NCBI RefSeq assembly: GCF_019320115.1
Contig: NC_089587.1
Span: forward strand, 80,893,957-80,957,956
Length of the DNA: 64,000 nt
Direction: 5' to 3'
From: Miscanthus floridulus
Lineage: Eukaryota > Streptophyta > Magnoliopsida > Poales > Poaceae
Below the pieces are notes generated by a model that saw nothing but the letters and a program-made list of their open reading frames with translations, did not search any database and was not told where the DNA came from. Position numbers and translations under genes: made by a program. Of this stretch, positions 32,804-45,401 are shown piece after piece; the first letter of the stretch is position 1, and every line of letters begins with the position of its first letter.

Positions 32804-35800
32804 AATAGATTCATCTTCCTACTATCTCAGAGATTTTATATTGGTCAATTTGTCATATTGAAGACTGTGTCAACCTCTTAATGGATTTATATTTGGGATC
32901 CAAGAGAATACGTATCTACTAATACTGATACAGCATCGTTTTCCCCAGTCATTGTTCTAAATAGGTAGGTTACATTCTCTTATTTGATACCATAACCCTT
33001 CCCCCTCTCGCATTTACTTGGATCTTAATAATGTGAGTACACATAGGTGACAGTACATATATGCGGTACGTACGTGGAGTTCTCTAGAATTTCATGTGAT
33101 TTAGGAGACAGAATACAAATTGATTATCAATAAACTATTTAGGTATATGACTATTCTTTTTTCACTTATACATTATTCATTCATTATGGAAAAAAACAAT
33201 ATGTCTTAGTTTATTTTTAAAATTATTTATTAAATAATATCAATACTTTAATTTATTAATCATATAAATCACAATAGTTATTAAAATAATATACTATCTT
33301 CACAACGTGGGTGGTGCAGCTATGTCTCTCAGTTCTAAAATTTGTCGTGAAAAACCGACTCTAATTAATCTTGTGTCTTTCAATTCTAAGCAATATAATA
33401 CCCTGCTACATTCCTACATGCATCCCACACACACACACCACTACACCAGGACTAGTATATAACTCCAGTGATAATTATATGTTTCCGTGGATCCTAGCAA
33501 TATATATATAAGTGATCGAATCCAAAGTCAGATACCACTACAATTTGATCTTTAGAGTTGGCTGACATTACCGGTGGCCTCTTAAAATCCCACCATTTTT
33601 CATAGAAGGCTGGTAACGCCAACCACCTCTACATTTGTAGATGTGGCTAGCTTTGCTAGGTATATATATAAAGGCGGCTTCTGATTGGACTGCCTCTGCC
33701 CAAAATTCCCCCGTTGTTGGAAATTGATTCTGCAGTAGTGCTTTGCTTTGCAAATCTAATGCAAAGCCGGCTGCAGGAACTATATACTAGACCTCTCTGT
33801 CGTTGCCCTGCTCGCCAAACCCCAGGCGGCGAGGAGGGCAGCAGATGAGGAAGCCGGCGAGCCGAAAACGATGTCGTCGAAGATATACGTGTCCCCCGGG
33901 TCGGCGACGATGCAGGTGCAGTCGTAGGCGACTTCCATCTAGGGTGTTGTTTTGTTTAGGTCTTTTGACCTGTAAACGGATATCGGCCTATACAATCTCA
34001 TTACCACTCCACACCAAACGTTCTCTCTCTCTCTCATGTGTTATAGTAACCCAACTATCGTAAATATGTATTGACATTATCGTAAATTAGTATATAAAAT
34101 TATCGTAAATAGAGGTGGCTACAGAATAACTTATTTTGTAGCTGGCTACTGAATATACTCTCCCTATTATTTATATATATATATATGTCCTCTATTTTCC
34201 ACGGCGAACACGTCCTGACTTCACGGACACTAAGGGAATTCATCATTGTGGGGTACCTCCCGTAGGAGCTTGGTCCGCCATCGCTGAGGCCATCTTCACG
34301 GTGCGGCGGCTCGGTCACAGTGGCGTGGGGAGAGGTCTGAGTAGGGGAGGACACAGGACAAGATAGAAGTTGTGTGGATGAGAATGTGACATCGATTTTT
34401 TTCTAATAGGACTCACTGTACATGCTACCCTATAAGGCTAAAGTTGTATTCTTTGTGGGACAAAGCTAGCTAGCTAGAATTACATGTTACTTGGAGATGT
34501 TAAAGTTTTTTACCAAATACTTGTTGAGTATATGTAACAAAAAAATACTAAAATTTTTTTATAGTAACCTGGTGCTGTTGCTGCTTAATTTGCTGGTGCC
34601 ACACATCCATATCTCCGGCCTGATCAGTGATCCCATAGCCATATATAGCTAGGCCAAGCATATCGACCAGCTGTCCTCGCTCTCATGGCCGCACGCAGTT
34701 GGCAATAAGCTGGGAAGAAAAGGCCCCCCAAAAAAGCTACTGAAGCAGGCAAGCAGCTCACTCACTGACGGTGATTGGTGGTGTGTGCACGACGTACCAC
34801 GTACTATCGCTGGGGATAATTATTGACGCGATGGATCGGAGAAGGCAACAAGCTAGCAAGCCAATTTAGGAATGCATGAAATTGATGGATGTAGGGCAAG
34901 CCAATTTAGGAATGCATGAAATTGATGGATGTAGGGCATGCATGCATGTGATGATGTGAATCGATGTGATGGATATTGTGGGAGACGTGGAGAGCCCTGC
35001 GATGCGATGCGATGCAGGCACTCTTGCTGTCTACAGTCGATCGACTAACTGCTTTTGTCACTTTGCATTCACAAGCTTCGTGCCCATGCGTTGCTACGGG
35101 ACAGCTAAACTTTTGTACTAAAAACACACGGATTGTACGATAAGATAACAATACTGTGAAATTAAATACCGATGTTAAAGTGATATTTAATCCAAAAAGC
35201 AATATTCATAAAATTAATACAATCATGAAGAGCGCAGCGTCGCAGGCTCACAAACTCTACTTATAGACCTTTCCGTGATGCGGCTAAGATAATGTTTCAT
35301 ATCGGCAGGAAGAAATCTCTGATATCCATTTCTTTCATGCTCCAATAAATATACGAATAAGTTTCACCATATTTTCATACCATCATGTACACATGTTCGA
35401 GTATATATGTAAATATTAGTGCCTGTTAACATAGTTTAAGGCACGTAATGACACTAAAGCATTTCTTCCACCAATTAAAAATAAGTTTATTATAGATCGT
35501 TGGTTTCATACAAGTGCCAATGAAATCAACCAGAGGCATTGCTTAAACAAAATGAGCTTATTGTGAGTTTCCTGTATTTATTTCCAAGAAGAGACAACTT
35601 AAAATTTCCAATTTCTTCTAGCATGAAAAGGAAGTCTTTAGCAAGGAGCTATTAATTTTCCTAGAACTGGAGATGATATCATTCCAGTAAATTACATACT
35701 AACATTCATATTAAAAAAAGACATCATTGCAACAAGCTGGCATTAGCATAGAAATATAGCATCATGGTCAAGCTAGTAGAAATATAGCAGAAATGCCTCA

Positions 35801-36270
35801 TTGGCTCATTCCAGCAATCCAGCAAGCTACAAATTAATTGCAGCATAGTTCCTAAGCACGTAGTCCATTACAAGTTCACATACCACATTAAAATATTACA
35901 AGTTCACATGGCTTCATCCACCATGAATTAAAGAGAGACCACACAGGTTACAAGTTCACAAATGCAATTAACAGATAAGTCATCAAAAGGAAGCACATGC
36001 ACTTCATCCAATTCTTGCATCATTTGACTTATTCCCTGTGACCAAAAGGGCGCCATGACTCCATGAGGCCATCTCACAACCACTTCATTTGTCCTCAGAT
36101 TGTAAGTTCCTACATTAGGATAAACAAATCACAACTTAGCTATCTAATATCGCACTCACACTTCACAAAGTTGCTGAAAATGAACACATTTCAGTGCATA
36201 TGACCTGAAGCCCCTCTTGTATGTCCTGAGACATGACCAAAAAGTTGTAGGCTGTTTATTTTTCTCATTA
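32804..36270. other. Intergenic AT-rich DNA with decayed transposon pieces
   Basis: No gene is supported. A block at 33534-33790 (ccactacaatttgatc..., ...aggcggcttctgattgg) looks like a worn CACTA terminus with subterminal motifs. At 35080-35105 the minus strand reads cccgtagcaacgcatgggcac, resembling ends of other grass transposons. The remainder holds short simple repeats (gcgat at about 35003) and AT-rich sequence. A GC-richer patch at 33800-33950 shows nothing recognisable. Confidence 0.4.
34856..34935. repeat. 40-bp perfect tandem duplication
   Basis: gcaagccaatttaggaatgc and the following 20 bases (atgaaattgatggatgtagg) are repeated without change at 34856-34895 and 34896-34935. Confidence 0.95.
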
Positions 36271-36271
36271 A

Positions 36272-39074
36272 CTACAAAACATAAATCACCAAATGAGTTG
36301 GTTTGCATGAATAACAGTAAATATTTGTAGAAATTAACAATAAGCTAATAGACATAAGAGCAGTGTTAAATATACCTTTATACTTGTTTCTTAGCCAATC
36401 CTGAGAGCACATTAGAGCCTCCAACATCTTGGAAGTGAGCCTGCTGCGATGCTCACTTAAAACCCTACCACCATTGCTAAAAGCTGATTCTGAAGCAACT
36501 GTTGTAACAGGAATAGCAAATATGTCCCTAGCAATCTTTCTCAAAGTTGGGAACCAAGTTCCAGCCACCTTCCACCAATCTAAAACTTTGAAGTTCTTAG
36601 TATATATGTCCAATAGCTCTTCATCTAAGTAGCGATCTAACTCAATTTTGAATCCCATTGTTGCTGGCCTTCTACTAGCAACACGAGTACTAATGGAAGA
36701 TAAAAAATCATCATTGTGTCCTACTGCAGGTGCTGCTGCTGGAACATTGCTATTTCCCACATCATCTTCCCCATGGTACTCAAGCATTAAATCAGCCAAC
36801 AAATTCTTCACCTCAACAACCCTATCCTCACACTCTGTACCAGTTGTCCCAAGCAAATCCTCAAAGCAAATCAGCAGCACTATGGTCTTAAATCTAGGAT
36901 CAAGAAGGGTTGCAATCCCCATGAACTCTTGAATATCAGTCCAATATTTGTCAAATTTGACAACCATATTGGCTGACATGGCTTTCACTAGAGGATTTCC
37001 ACAAGTTGACCACTCCCTAATCTCCTTTCTAACCTCAGTAATTTTAGTGAAATATATGTTAGCAGTTACATAATCTGTCCCAGAGAACAATTTAGTGATG
37101 TCATTGAACAATTTAAGCCTCTCTACAACATCCTCAGCAAATTTCCACTCATCTTCAGATGGCAAGGAAGTGTACAGCCTGTCTACACGACTTGCCCTAA
37201 TGAAAGCAGCCTTGTATGGTAATGCACGGCTAAGCATGGTGAAAGTTGAATTCCACCTAGTCCTACGGTCAAGAATTATCTTGATTGTGGCTTCCACTTT
37301 AACAAACTTAGCTATTTCCTCAAACTTTTCAATCCTTTTTGGTGTAGCTGTCCAATAAGCTACTCTATCACGGATGTTTTCTATTGCATCTTTAAACTCC
37401 TCTAACCCATCCTTTAGTATCAGATTGAGAATATGAGCAGAACAACGCATATGCAACCGCTTACCATCATTCAAGAGTTTATGTCTTCCAATATTCCTCA
37501 TAAGCAAAGGGATTACTGCATCATTTGTAGTGCAGTTGTCAAAAGTAATTGAAGATATCTTCTAATCAAGATTCCACTCAACCAAGCTGTCATACAATTC
37601 TTCACCAATGACTTCAGCAGTGTGAGGAGCAGGGACATAAATAAACCTATCATTCAATAGTTACAAACAAAATAAGAAACATGATATGCAACCTGATCTG
37701 AACAAAATGATATGCAACTAGATCTGAGAAAAAAGTTAGTACCTCATGATAATATTTCTAAGATTCCAAGATTCATCAATAAAATGTGTCGTGGTGGCCA
37801 TGTAACCTCTATTTTGGTTGTTAGATGCCCACAAATCAGTAGTGATGGCCACCCTGGACTGAATTCCAGCCATATATTCAATGGCTTTTTTCTTCTCCAA
37901 CTCATATTGCGCCATAATATCAGATCTGAAATAAAACAAAAAATATTAGGAAATTAATATGGGATCACAGAAATTGCAGATAGGATGTGGGCTCATTTTG
38001 AATATGGGATCACAGAAATTGCAGATATCAGATCTTATAACTTATTGTGTTCCTTGTCCCCATTTTGAATAGTGGTTGAAGTGCACCGACATATCTTCGA
38101 AAGCCAACATGATCAACCATGCTCAAAGGGTACTCATGGAGAACTATCATGGCACTAAGCTCTTGCCTAGCTATGTCTTGGACAAAGGTGTAGTTCTCCA
38201 CTAAGATTGTCCCTGCATCTGTCCTATTAAATCTCATTGAAGTTTGTACCATTGACTGCCCATTCAGCTTGACCTTCTTTAGCACACAAGACTTCAAATG
38301 TAGACGAAGGTGGTTAGTCCCATTTCTTGACACACCAGAAAATTTCTTCGAGCAGTAGATACATTTTGCATATTCATTGGACCCAATCTTCACTTTTTTG
38401 AACTCATTCCAAACTGCCAATTTGAGCTTCCTCTTAGAACCAGCCATGACGTCTTCTTCTTCATCATCATCATCTATCTCAATTGGTTGTGAATCATTGG
38501 TCAATTCAAGTTGAGGTGGTCTAGAGATTAGAATTGAATCTGACCGCACTTGTGAATTGTGGTGCTTGAGATCCACATTGCAGGTTGCTACTCCCATCAC
38601 TACCAGTAGCTGTAGACATCTTGTTCAATCTGTAGAAGTACATTAAGCAATTAGATACATAAAAAATGGTACTAATGTCATCTCTGCACATATGACATAT
38701 ATCTCAGAACACACAATCATGCTCTAAACCATTTTTTTGATTTCTATAAGAACTAAGCACAACCTGAGAAACCAACATAAATCAACCCGGAACATGAAAG
38801 TCGTTATATTTGCTTACCCAAGGGAGCGTTTTAGGTGCTGGTTTCGCACTCTTTGAGCAGCTGCAGTCGTACTCGTCAGAGATTGGGGGGGTCGACCACC
38901 CTTAGCTGTTGGCTTGCCGATGCGTGGTGTCGCAGGAGGCGCCACTGCCTTCTTGGCCGCTCCACCAACAGGGAAGCCCCTCAGCTTAGCAGCACCGATG
39001 GCTGTACTGGCTTGCACATGAAGTGGCAGGAGGAGCGGCGCAGGCAGTGGTGCAGGCGGTGCGCCGTTCTTCAT
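36272..39074 (-). pseudogene. RICESLEEPER-like hAT transposase, BED zinc finger, decayed
   Basis: A possible first exon (39074-38819, Ala/Pro-rich) has a GTAAGC donor. Exon 2 starts near 38632 (acceptor ctacttctacag) with MSTATGSDGSSNLQCGSQ, then shifts frame before IEIDDDDEEEDVMAGSKRK and a BED-type finger (CIYCSKKFSGVSRNGTNHLR, then LHLKSC). A further exon (37940-37743) has AITTDLWASNNQNRGYMATT. A 96-bp intron (37647-37742) follows, then a TAG after EWNLD near 37563. An open frame from 37507 to 36272 (411 residues) holds the catalytic and dimerisation parts: HMRCSAHILNLILKDGL, RTRWNSTFTMLSRAL and the hAT C-terminal ASESAFSNGGRVLSEHRSRL. A stop and a frameshift suggest an inactive transposase or domesticated-family relic. 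The intron boundary around 37940-38040 is uncertain because a 25-bp direct repeat lies there. Confidence 0.75.
37956..38026. repeat. 25-bp direct repeat in a transposase intron
   Basis: aatatgggatcacagaaatt followed by gcagat occurs twice, about 43 bp apart, in the presumed first intron of the hAT gene. Confidence 0.85.
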
Positions 39075-39439
39075 CGTCTCCTTCGGATCCGACGCTCGCA
39101 GGACGGCATGGGGGTCATAACTCAGAACAGGGCAAACTGGCTAGATGTAGAAGCAGAGCTGCAACAATGGACGAAGGTTAGGGTTGAGGAAGAGCATCAC
39201 CGGCTATCATCTTGTGCTGTGCCGGAGTTTTCCACCATGGCGAGTCGCGCGACCGCAACGCGGCCACGCCACTCCGAGAGACCAAGACTGCGGCGGCTGG
39301 GAAGGGGGAGGGAATGGAGTGGAATGAACGGGCTAGGGTTTGAGTGAGGGTTCGAGAATATATACTAGGAGTGTTTAGTTGGATTTGGGCCAAATTCTTG
39401 GGCTATATGGGCTAAAATAAGAAGGCTAACCGGTTGTTT

Positions 39440-39625
39440 CTGCGGGTTTTTTTTTACCCACGGATACGCGGGTATGGGCAGTATACACCCACACCCGTAC
39501 CCGTCGTACCCGATGAGTATAGGATTTTGCCCAGTAACGTACCCACGGGTAGAAAAATCATTCCATACCCACCTCTACATCAGGTAAAATCCGTCGGGTA
39601 CTCGGGTACCCATTGCCATTTTTAA
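39440..39625. mobile_element. Probable hAT terminal/subterminal region
   Basis: The segment is full of gggtacccg, acccgt and cgggtatgggc words in both orientations, and on the minus strand starts aaaaatggcaatgggtaccc. In grasses this is a common hAT terminal pattern. It lies on the 5' side of the minus-strand transposase, consistent with being its element end. The opposite end was not found. Confidence 0.45.
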
Positions 39626-39639
39626 TGGGAACTAGTGAT

Positions 39640-39960
39640 AGGAGTTGACGGAGGGAATTAAGGTGAAAATTTGATTTTTAGTCACAATCTCTTGTTTGGT
39701 GTGGGGGTTTTGAGGGGGGAATTAAAAGGCAAATTATGATGGACGGTGAGGATCTATTTTTCTTTTATTAAGAGCACAACTCCCACCCAATTTTCACCCA
39801 TTCTCTAGGAAATTGATTAGTGGGAGTTGGTCATGTAAACTCCCCTTCCCCTTCCCACCAAAACTCTCATTCCCACAAAATAAACAAAAGATTTTTGAAC
39901 TCCTATGTCTAAACTCTCGTTGCCTGCTTTCAATTACCCCCAACCAAATGAGCCGTTAGA
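39640..39960. other. Intergenic, MITE-like, nothing firm
   Basis: Contains ggagttgacggagggaatta near the left and ttcccacaaaataaac, cccaaccaaatgagc near the right, reminiscent of a Tourist-like end. No target duplication could be shown. Confidence 0.3.
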
Positions 39961-39972
39961 AGACTTCTGGCC

Positions 39973-40061
39973 CTTATAGGAAGTCTGGGTCGGATCGTGC
40001 TAAATAGGCCTGTGTGCTGTCCCTTGTAGGAAGTCTGGGCCGGATCATGCTAAATGGGCCT
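39973..40061. repeat. About 40-bp direct duplication
   Basis: taggaagtctgggtcggatc and the following bases (gtgctaaataggcct) at 39978-40012 recur with a few substitutions at 40026-40061. Confidence 0.8.
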
Positions 40062-40116
40062 ACATGTCGTCCGAGTAGACAAGTACTTTGTACCGAACGA
40101 TGAGACAATTACGAAT

Positions 40117-40640
40117 GGTCCTGTGGTCTAGTGGTAGGGCTGTCCAGTGAGACGCTACCCATCAGGGTTATCGCACCTTTTTCTAGAATTTTTATAGAAA
40201 TTTTAGGGTACATGCACGCGTGTAGTGTACCGGTGGTACTGCGTGTTTCCCGCGCACTGGAGGCGACGCCTCCCAATCTCTTCTTTGCGTGTGTACGGAC
40301 ACGTACGCGTGTGTATACGTGTGGTGTGAGTGTAGAGTGTGTGGGTTGTGTGCGTCCAAATTGCACCCGATCAGAAAAAACGATGAGACGGTTAGGATTG
40401 AACTGGGAACTTCTCCCCAAACTTGATTTCCTCTCCATAAATTTTAGGGTACACGTACACGTGCGAGTTCGGTGGTACTGTGCGTTTTCCACGCACTGGA
40501 GGCGAAGCCTCCCAATCTCTTCTTTGCGTGCGTACTATAAGTGTGGAATGTGTGACATCTAAATTGTATCCAATAAAAAAACGATGAGACGGTTAGGATT
40601 GAACTGGGAACTTCTACCCAAACTCGATTCCCTCTCCTAT
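40117..40640 (+). repeat. tRNA-derived SINE-like sequence with a tandemly duplicated body
   Basis: ggtcctgtggtctagtggta is a tRNA-like head with an A-box-like word. The body (ttttagggtacatgcacg...cactggaggcgacgcctcc...tctttgcgtg) ends in an A-rich tail at about 40375. The word acgatgagac(a/g)(a/g)tta stands before the head (40098) and after the tail (40379), as a target-site duplication would. The body then repeats at about 40438-40640, again followed by acgatgagacggtta at 40580. Family not assigned. Confidence 0.5.
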
Positions 40641-40644
40641 CTCC

Positions 40645-42360
40645 AGCCTTCCGGTTATTCCTCTTCTTCGATTCGACACTGTTTCTGTTTCCTTCTGTGG
40701 ATTGCTGAGAAGTAGGCTGAGAAGTAGGGCCTGTTTGGTTCTACAGAAATCGGATGGATTGGAACTGTTCGCCAAAGGTGGACTGTTTGGCTGCCCACCG
40801 AATCAAAAAGTGGAATTTGGATCGTTTCCGCAGTCGGAATCAAACGCCCTCGACAGATTCTTGCCCGCTGAGACGGAAAATGATTCGCGAGCGCATCCTC
40901 TCGTCCGACTCGCCTCTCTCCTCCCCCGCAAGCAAAAAGGCCGCCGAGAGCACGATGATCCGGCGCCCCAAGTTCAACCAAGCGGGCTCTCGCGAGCCCT
41001 CACATTGAAGATGAGTGTATTTTAGAAGAAAAAATAGGCAAAAACGAGAGAAATAACTAATTGAATCAAGAGACCTCATCTCCAGCGACCTCTTCTTAGC
41101 ATGGAAGGAATCATCTCCAGTACAACTTTGAAATGGGAAGATAAATTTACATTAGAATAGTATATGGAAGAACAAAGCTAGGCACAAAACATAATGAAAA
41201 AGTAAAGAAAAAAGAGGAATGAAACTAAGACCAGAATCACTCCAGGCAAATACTGAAATGGTTACATTAAAAGATGCTGGCCCCTGACTATCACCAATGC
41301 TTAACTCCATACCGATTTTCCAAATCAGGGCTGTCAAGACACTCAATACACAAGTATATCCACCTCGTGCAAATTCCTCACCTTGTTTTCCAATACGAAA
41401 TGGTAGTGGTAGCACATCAGTTTGTAAGACTGTTCTGCAATTCACTGAGTGCTGCCATCCGCAATGTCAGTACTCCAGCAGTAGGACAAGGAAGATCCAT
41501 CTGTCTGCTCACTGCTGTCTTGAAATTTCATGCAGAAGTCGTAGCTTTGATAAAAGCTTCGTAATGTTACATGACAAAAACTAAGTCCAATGGTACCGAG
41601 TCAGTGAAGTAGTAGCAATCGAGAGAAGCATGCAAGCTGATTAGTCTACTACCACTCACTGCACAATGAGATGCACGTCACTTTCGCCAAGGAGCATCTC
41701 TTCTAACCAAAATATGAATGATGATACTTGAACAGCTAAAGCCCCAGAGAACATGGAAGATGATAACAGTAGCATATGCAGTTATACAACCGAATTATTG
41801 CTACCAGGGAAAAAGTTATAAGGATTTCAGTACAGCGCCTCACTAAGTTGCTAACATCCCTAAGAAAACTGTTTTGGAAGGAAAGAAAGGTTGCCATCGC
41901 CAACCATTCAGAAAGAACACCTGTAAAATACCAAACCAACCATAAATTGAAAACAACGACCAGAACACAACCTTAACAAAACCAAGACAAAATGATGACA
42001 GTTGTGATACTTCATAACAGATGAGTGATATTCTATGACACAGATAACTAAAAGACATTCATATAACAGATGGTAATTTACCCAGAGTACTAGTAACAAA
42101 GACAAGTAACCAAGTTCAGCGAGGAAAGGCAAGATGGATGTTCTTGACCAAACCACATGACAAATTGATGTTCTTGACCATTATCTGTAGTGATTAGGGA
42201 AGGCAAGACTCCGTTGCCAACTCCAAGGCCCCGACTCAACTAAGGTCTCAAGGGGAAGAAACTTGTAACGACAGCAGCGACTACTGACACAGATGTACCC
42301 CACATTCAGACTGAACCTTGACGACGACGCTGGACCTTCTTGACCCTCATTACTGTTCTA
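40645..42360. other. Downstream region of the RanBP2-type gene, nothing else seen
   Basis: The AT-rich part (41000-42360) should contain the 3' untranslated region of the minus-strand RanBP2-type gene, whose stop codon lies at 42365-42367. No other coding signal is credible. A GC-richer piece at 40735-41010 has unassigned frames on both strands. Confidence 0.35.
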
Positions 42361-42364
42361 GGAC

Positions 42365-45300
42365 TCACTGTAACAGTAAGGACATGATATATCAAGCTAT
42401 GCGCAAGCAAACATGAGGGCAAGAAAATGATTAAAAATGGCATTATAATTTATAATATATAATAACGCATGCAACTTAATGTTCTAAATAAACGTGTAGC
42501 AAATGTTGAAAACCATACAGAAGGTTCTGAAACACAGACCTGATTGTCCTGATCTGTCGCTGAATCATTTACATTGTTTGTCTGTGATGGCTTTTCCGCT
42601 CCACATTGGGGACGATTGCACTTTGTTCGGAAAGGATAGTTTATGTTATTGCACTGCTCACACTTCCAACTGCCCTCTGGCATCTTTGGTTCTATCAATG
42701 AGAGGTTGGGGTGTGAATTTGAATAGAATTGATGGAACAATAAATTACATAGACCATTAGATAAACTAGCCCATAAGTTATGTGCGAAAATCCAAAGAAA
42801 ACAAACTAATTCCTTCAAAGAAATGTCTTGTGATAACAAAGATTACCAAAATTTACTAATTTAAAGGCATTTGTTATACACAAAAAAGATCTGGTGAGGA
42901 AGGAGCACTAAGCACTTATGATGTGGAAACTTACTTGAGCCTCTTAAACCATCGGGCTTAGATCCCTGCACAAAGAGTTGATGAACAAGCAGTCAGTAAG
43001 TAAAGTGGGATTACTTGATGAACAAGCAATCTCTATAAACTACATATAGAAGCCCAAGCATTAGAAATGAAGATCCAGGTTTAGATGAAAGAGTACTTTT
43101 AGACAAAATATAGCCAAAACTTGTTTGCTTGTAGTTCACAAAATTATTCTAGTTTAGCTTGATAATACAACAGAGGGAGAAATTTGTATTGTTTTTTTCT
43201 AGAGTAACAAAACCTAGAAAAAATTAGTAAATCCCAGGACCAAAGAGAAGGTGATCAACAAGTACTCAGATCCCCTATCCAAAAAAAAAGTACTCAGATC
43301 CTGATGGTCCAATAAATGAAAAGGCATGCAAGTGGAACGATGGGCTATGGCAGGGCAAACTAGAGGATATATCTGTGCATAAACATGGTTCCACCAAACA
43401 GTTTACAACAGTAGTATACAATGAAACCATGTTCGCTCCAACCACACAAGTAATCTTGTGGCAGCAAAGTCAACTTCAAGCACAATTGCAAAGTTATAAT
43501 AGTACAGTTCAACAAAAGTAAAGAAACATTGACTAACACAATTACAATTTTTTTAAATGGTCTTAGTTTAAATACATGAAAGAAGTAATATCAGATCGCT
43601 TATAACAGCAAGATAAGACAGAAATCTCAAACCTGGTTTTCAGGTCTAGGTGTATTGCACTTTCTCATATTACAGACTGTGCGAAAGCCAAAGTTGATGT
43701 TGTGGCAATTTGGACACTCCCAATCATTATCACGGCCAGCTCCTGCATCAAAAGTTTAGGGGAATAGGCAAAGAATTAATCAAGTGCTAACCACATTAGT
43801 ATAAATAAGTCAAAATACAAATTCAATAAGATATACCTGCAGGCTTCTTCTGAGAACCTTCATCAGAATATGAGCCAGCCCTTGTGCCCTTTCAAGTTCA
43901 AGAAATATGAATTTAAGGAATCATAACAGTTATTCCCATGCAGACAGAATCACAGAAATCATAAATATCAAACAAAAAATGAAATAAAGTAGCCGAAACA
44001 AACGTGCTGAAAGTTCTTCATGTAAGGCAACAGTAGTTAAATTAGCATGAGGTAAGAGGTATACAGAAGAATAATCACAATAGCACATACCATTGGACCA
44101 GGACCAGCAGGTATTGGCCCATACCTGTCCATGGGCATTCCATACATTCCACCTGTTTATTGGACAATAAGCAAGATAAATCTTGTGAGCAAACATGTGC
44201 AAAACATTGGACTGAAAAACATGTATCAAGTGTCATATCCCCAACCAAAGTGGCTTAGAAAACAGGTAGCAGAACACAACAGTACTGCAAATGGTATTAT
44301 TTATTGCCAGCATTTGTGGAAATGAAGATCGAGTGAAATGAAATTAGATTTTTCATATTCTGTAAAACTAATTGTTTAAACACTATGATTTGCATACAAG
44401 GAATTATTGGAAGCATCAGATTTGCCTATTTAATTTGATAGCTACGTTAATTAATGCAAGGGCAATATCAAAATATGGCATGCCTATCATAGATAGAAGA
44501 CCTGTTACCTGCTCCCATCATAGATCCACCAGAGTATGGAGTTGGCCCGGCCATTTGCATTGGCCCGTAGGGGCTCCCCATTGGTATGCGGCCACCATAT
44601 CCATATGGATACGCAGAACCCCCAGGGAACTGCGGGATACCATAGCGCGCCATTGCAAGCCCGTTAAACATTGAGGAGCCATATGGGGGAGCACCCCCAC
44701 CAAGGTACATCGACGGTGGTGTCCCTGGGCCCATGTAGCCCCCTGATGTGGGATAGTGAGGCGGGGTTTGCATAGGCTTCTGCATGGCCTTCTGAATGGG
44801 CAAGCAACAGCAGCACGAGGTAAATGCAAACGGGCAAGCGACAAGCGGAGGTACCCACAGGCACGCTCCACGCAAGCGACAGGCGAACAATGATCAGCAA
44901 GAATAAAGAAAGGCGAAACCGTTATGTACCGTGTGATCTGCTGGCCTGGACTGGTTGCAGTTGCGCATGTTGCAAGTGGTGCGGAAGGCGAAGTTGACGT
45001 TCTTGCAGCTGGGGCAAACCCAGTCGTCCTCACGCCGGCTGCCTGAGAACGAGGTTTATTGTCCCCCACCAAGGGGAAATCCACTCAGATGCAGCTTATA
45101 GATACGGAGGGCGCGACAGGAAATAACTTGGCGGCGGAGCCAGAGCAACCTACCATCGGTGCGCGCGCGCTTCCCGGCGGACTGGCTGCGGCTGTCGACC
45201 TGCAAACCCACACACTAATTGGTGAGACCTCGCCAGATGGGCGGGATCCAGAGGGGGATCGACGAGCACAGCGCGGGGAGCTCAAATAACAAAACTAACA

Positions 45301-45401
45301 AGCTTCCAGCGCGTCTGGTGGGCGGCGACACAGACTCGAACCCTAATCGACCGGCGTAATCGAGGAGGACGAGGAGGTGGGGGCGGTACCTGAGAAGACA
45401 T
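42365..45401 (-). CDS. RanBP2-type zinc-finger protein, three fingers, ten coding exons
   Basis: Joining ten exons gives 287 residues: 45401-45390, 45199-45154, 45042-44930, 44791-44509, 44152-44091, 43888-43837, 43742-43633, 42965-42935, 42691-42540 and a last exon beginning with the TGA stop at 42367. All introns are GT-AG and every junction keeps frame. Three W-x-C-x2-C...C-x2-C RanBP2 fingers appear: DDWVCPSCKNVNFAFRTTC (residues about 26-53), NDWECPNCHNINFGFRTVC (about 195-222) and GSWKCEQCNNINYPFRTKC (about 245-270). A Gly, Met, Pro and Tyr-rich low-complexity region separates fingers 1 and 2 (GGYMGPGTPP, YGYGGRIPMGSP). This matches the plant group of Arabidopsis At1g67325 in length and layout. 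Fingers of this type bind single-stranded RNA; a role in RNA processing is likely but inferred. The start MSSQ is encoded by a 12-base exon and is supported by the in-frame junction. Confidence 0.88.

Noticed and set aside
33534..33790. Second CACTA element starting at ccactacaattt
   Set aside because: Only a worn terminus-like word and a few subterminal-like motifs; no second end or target duplication.
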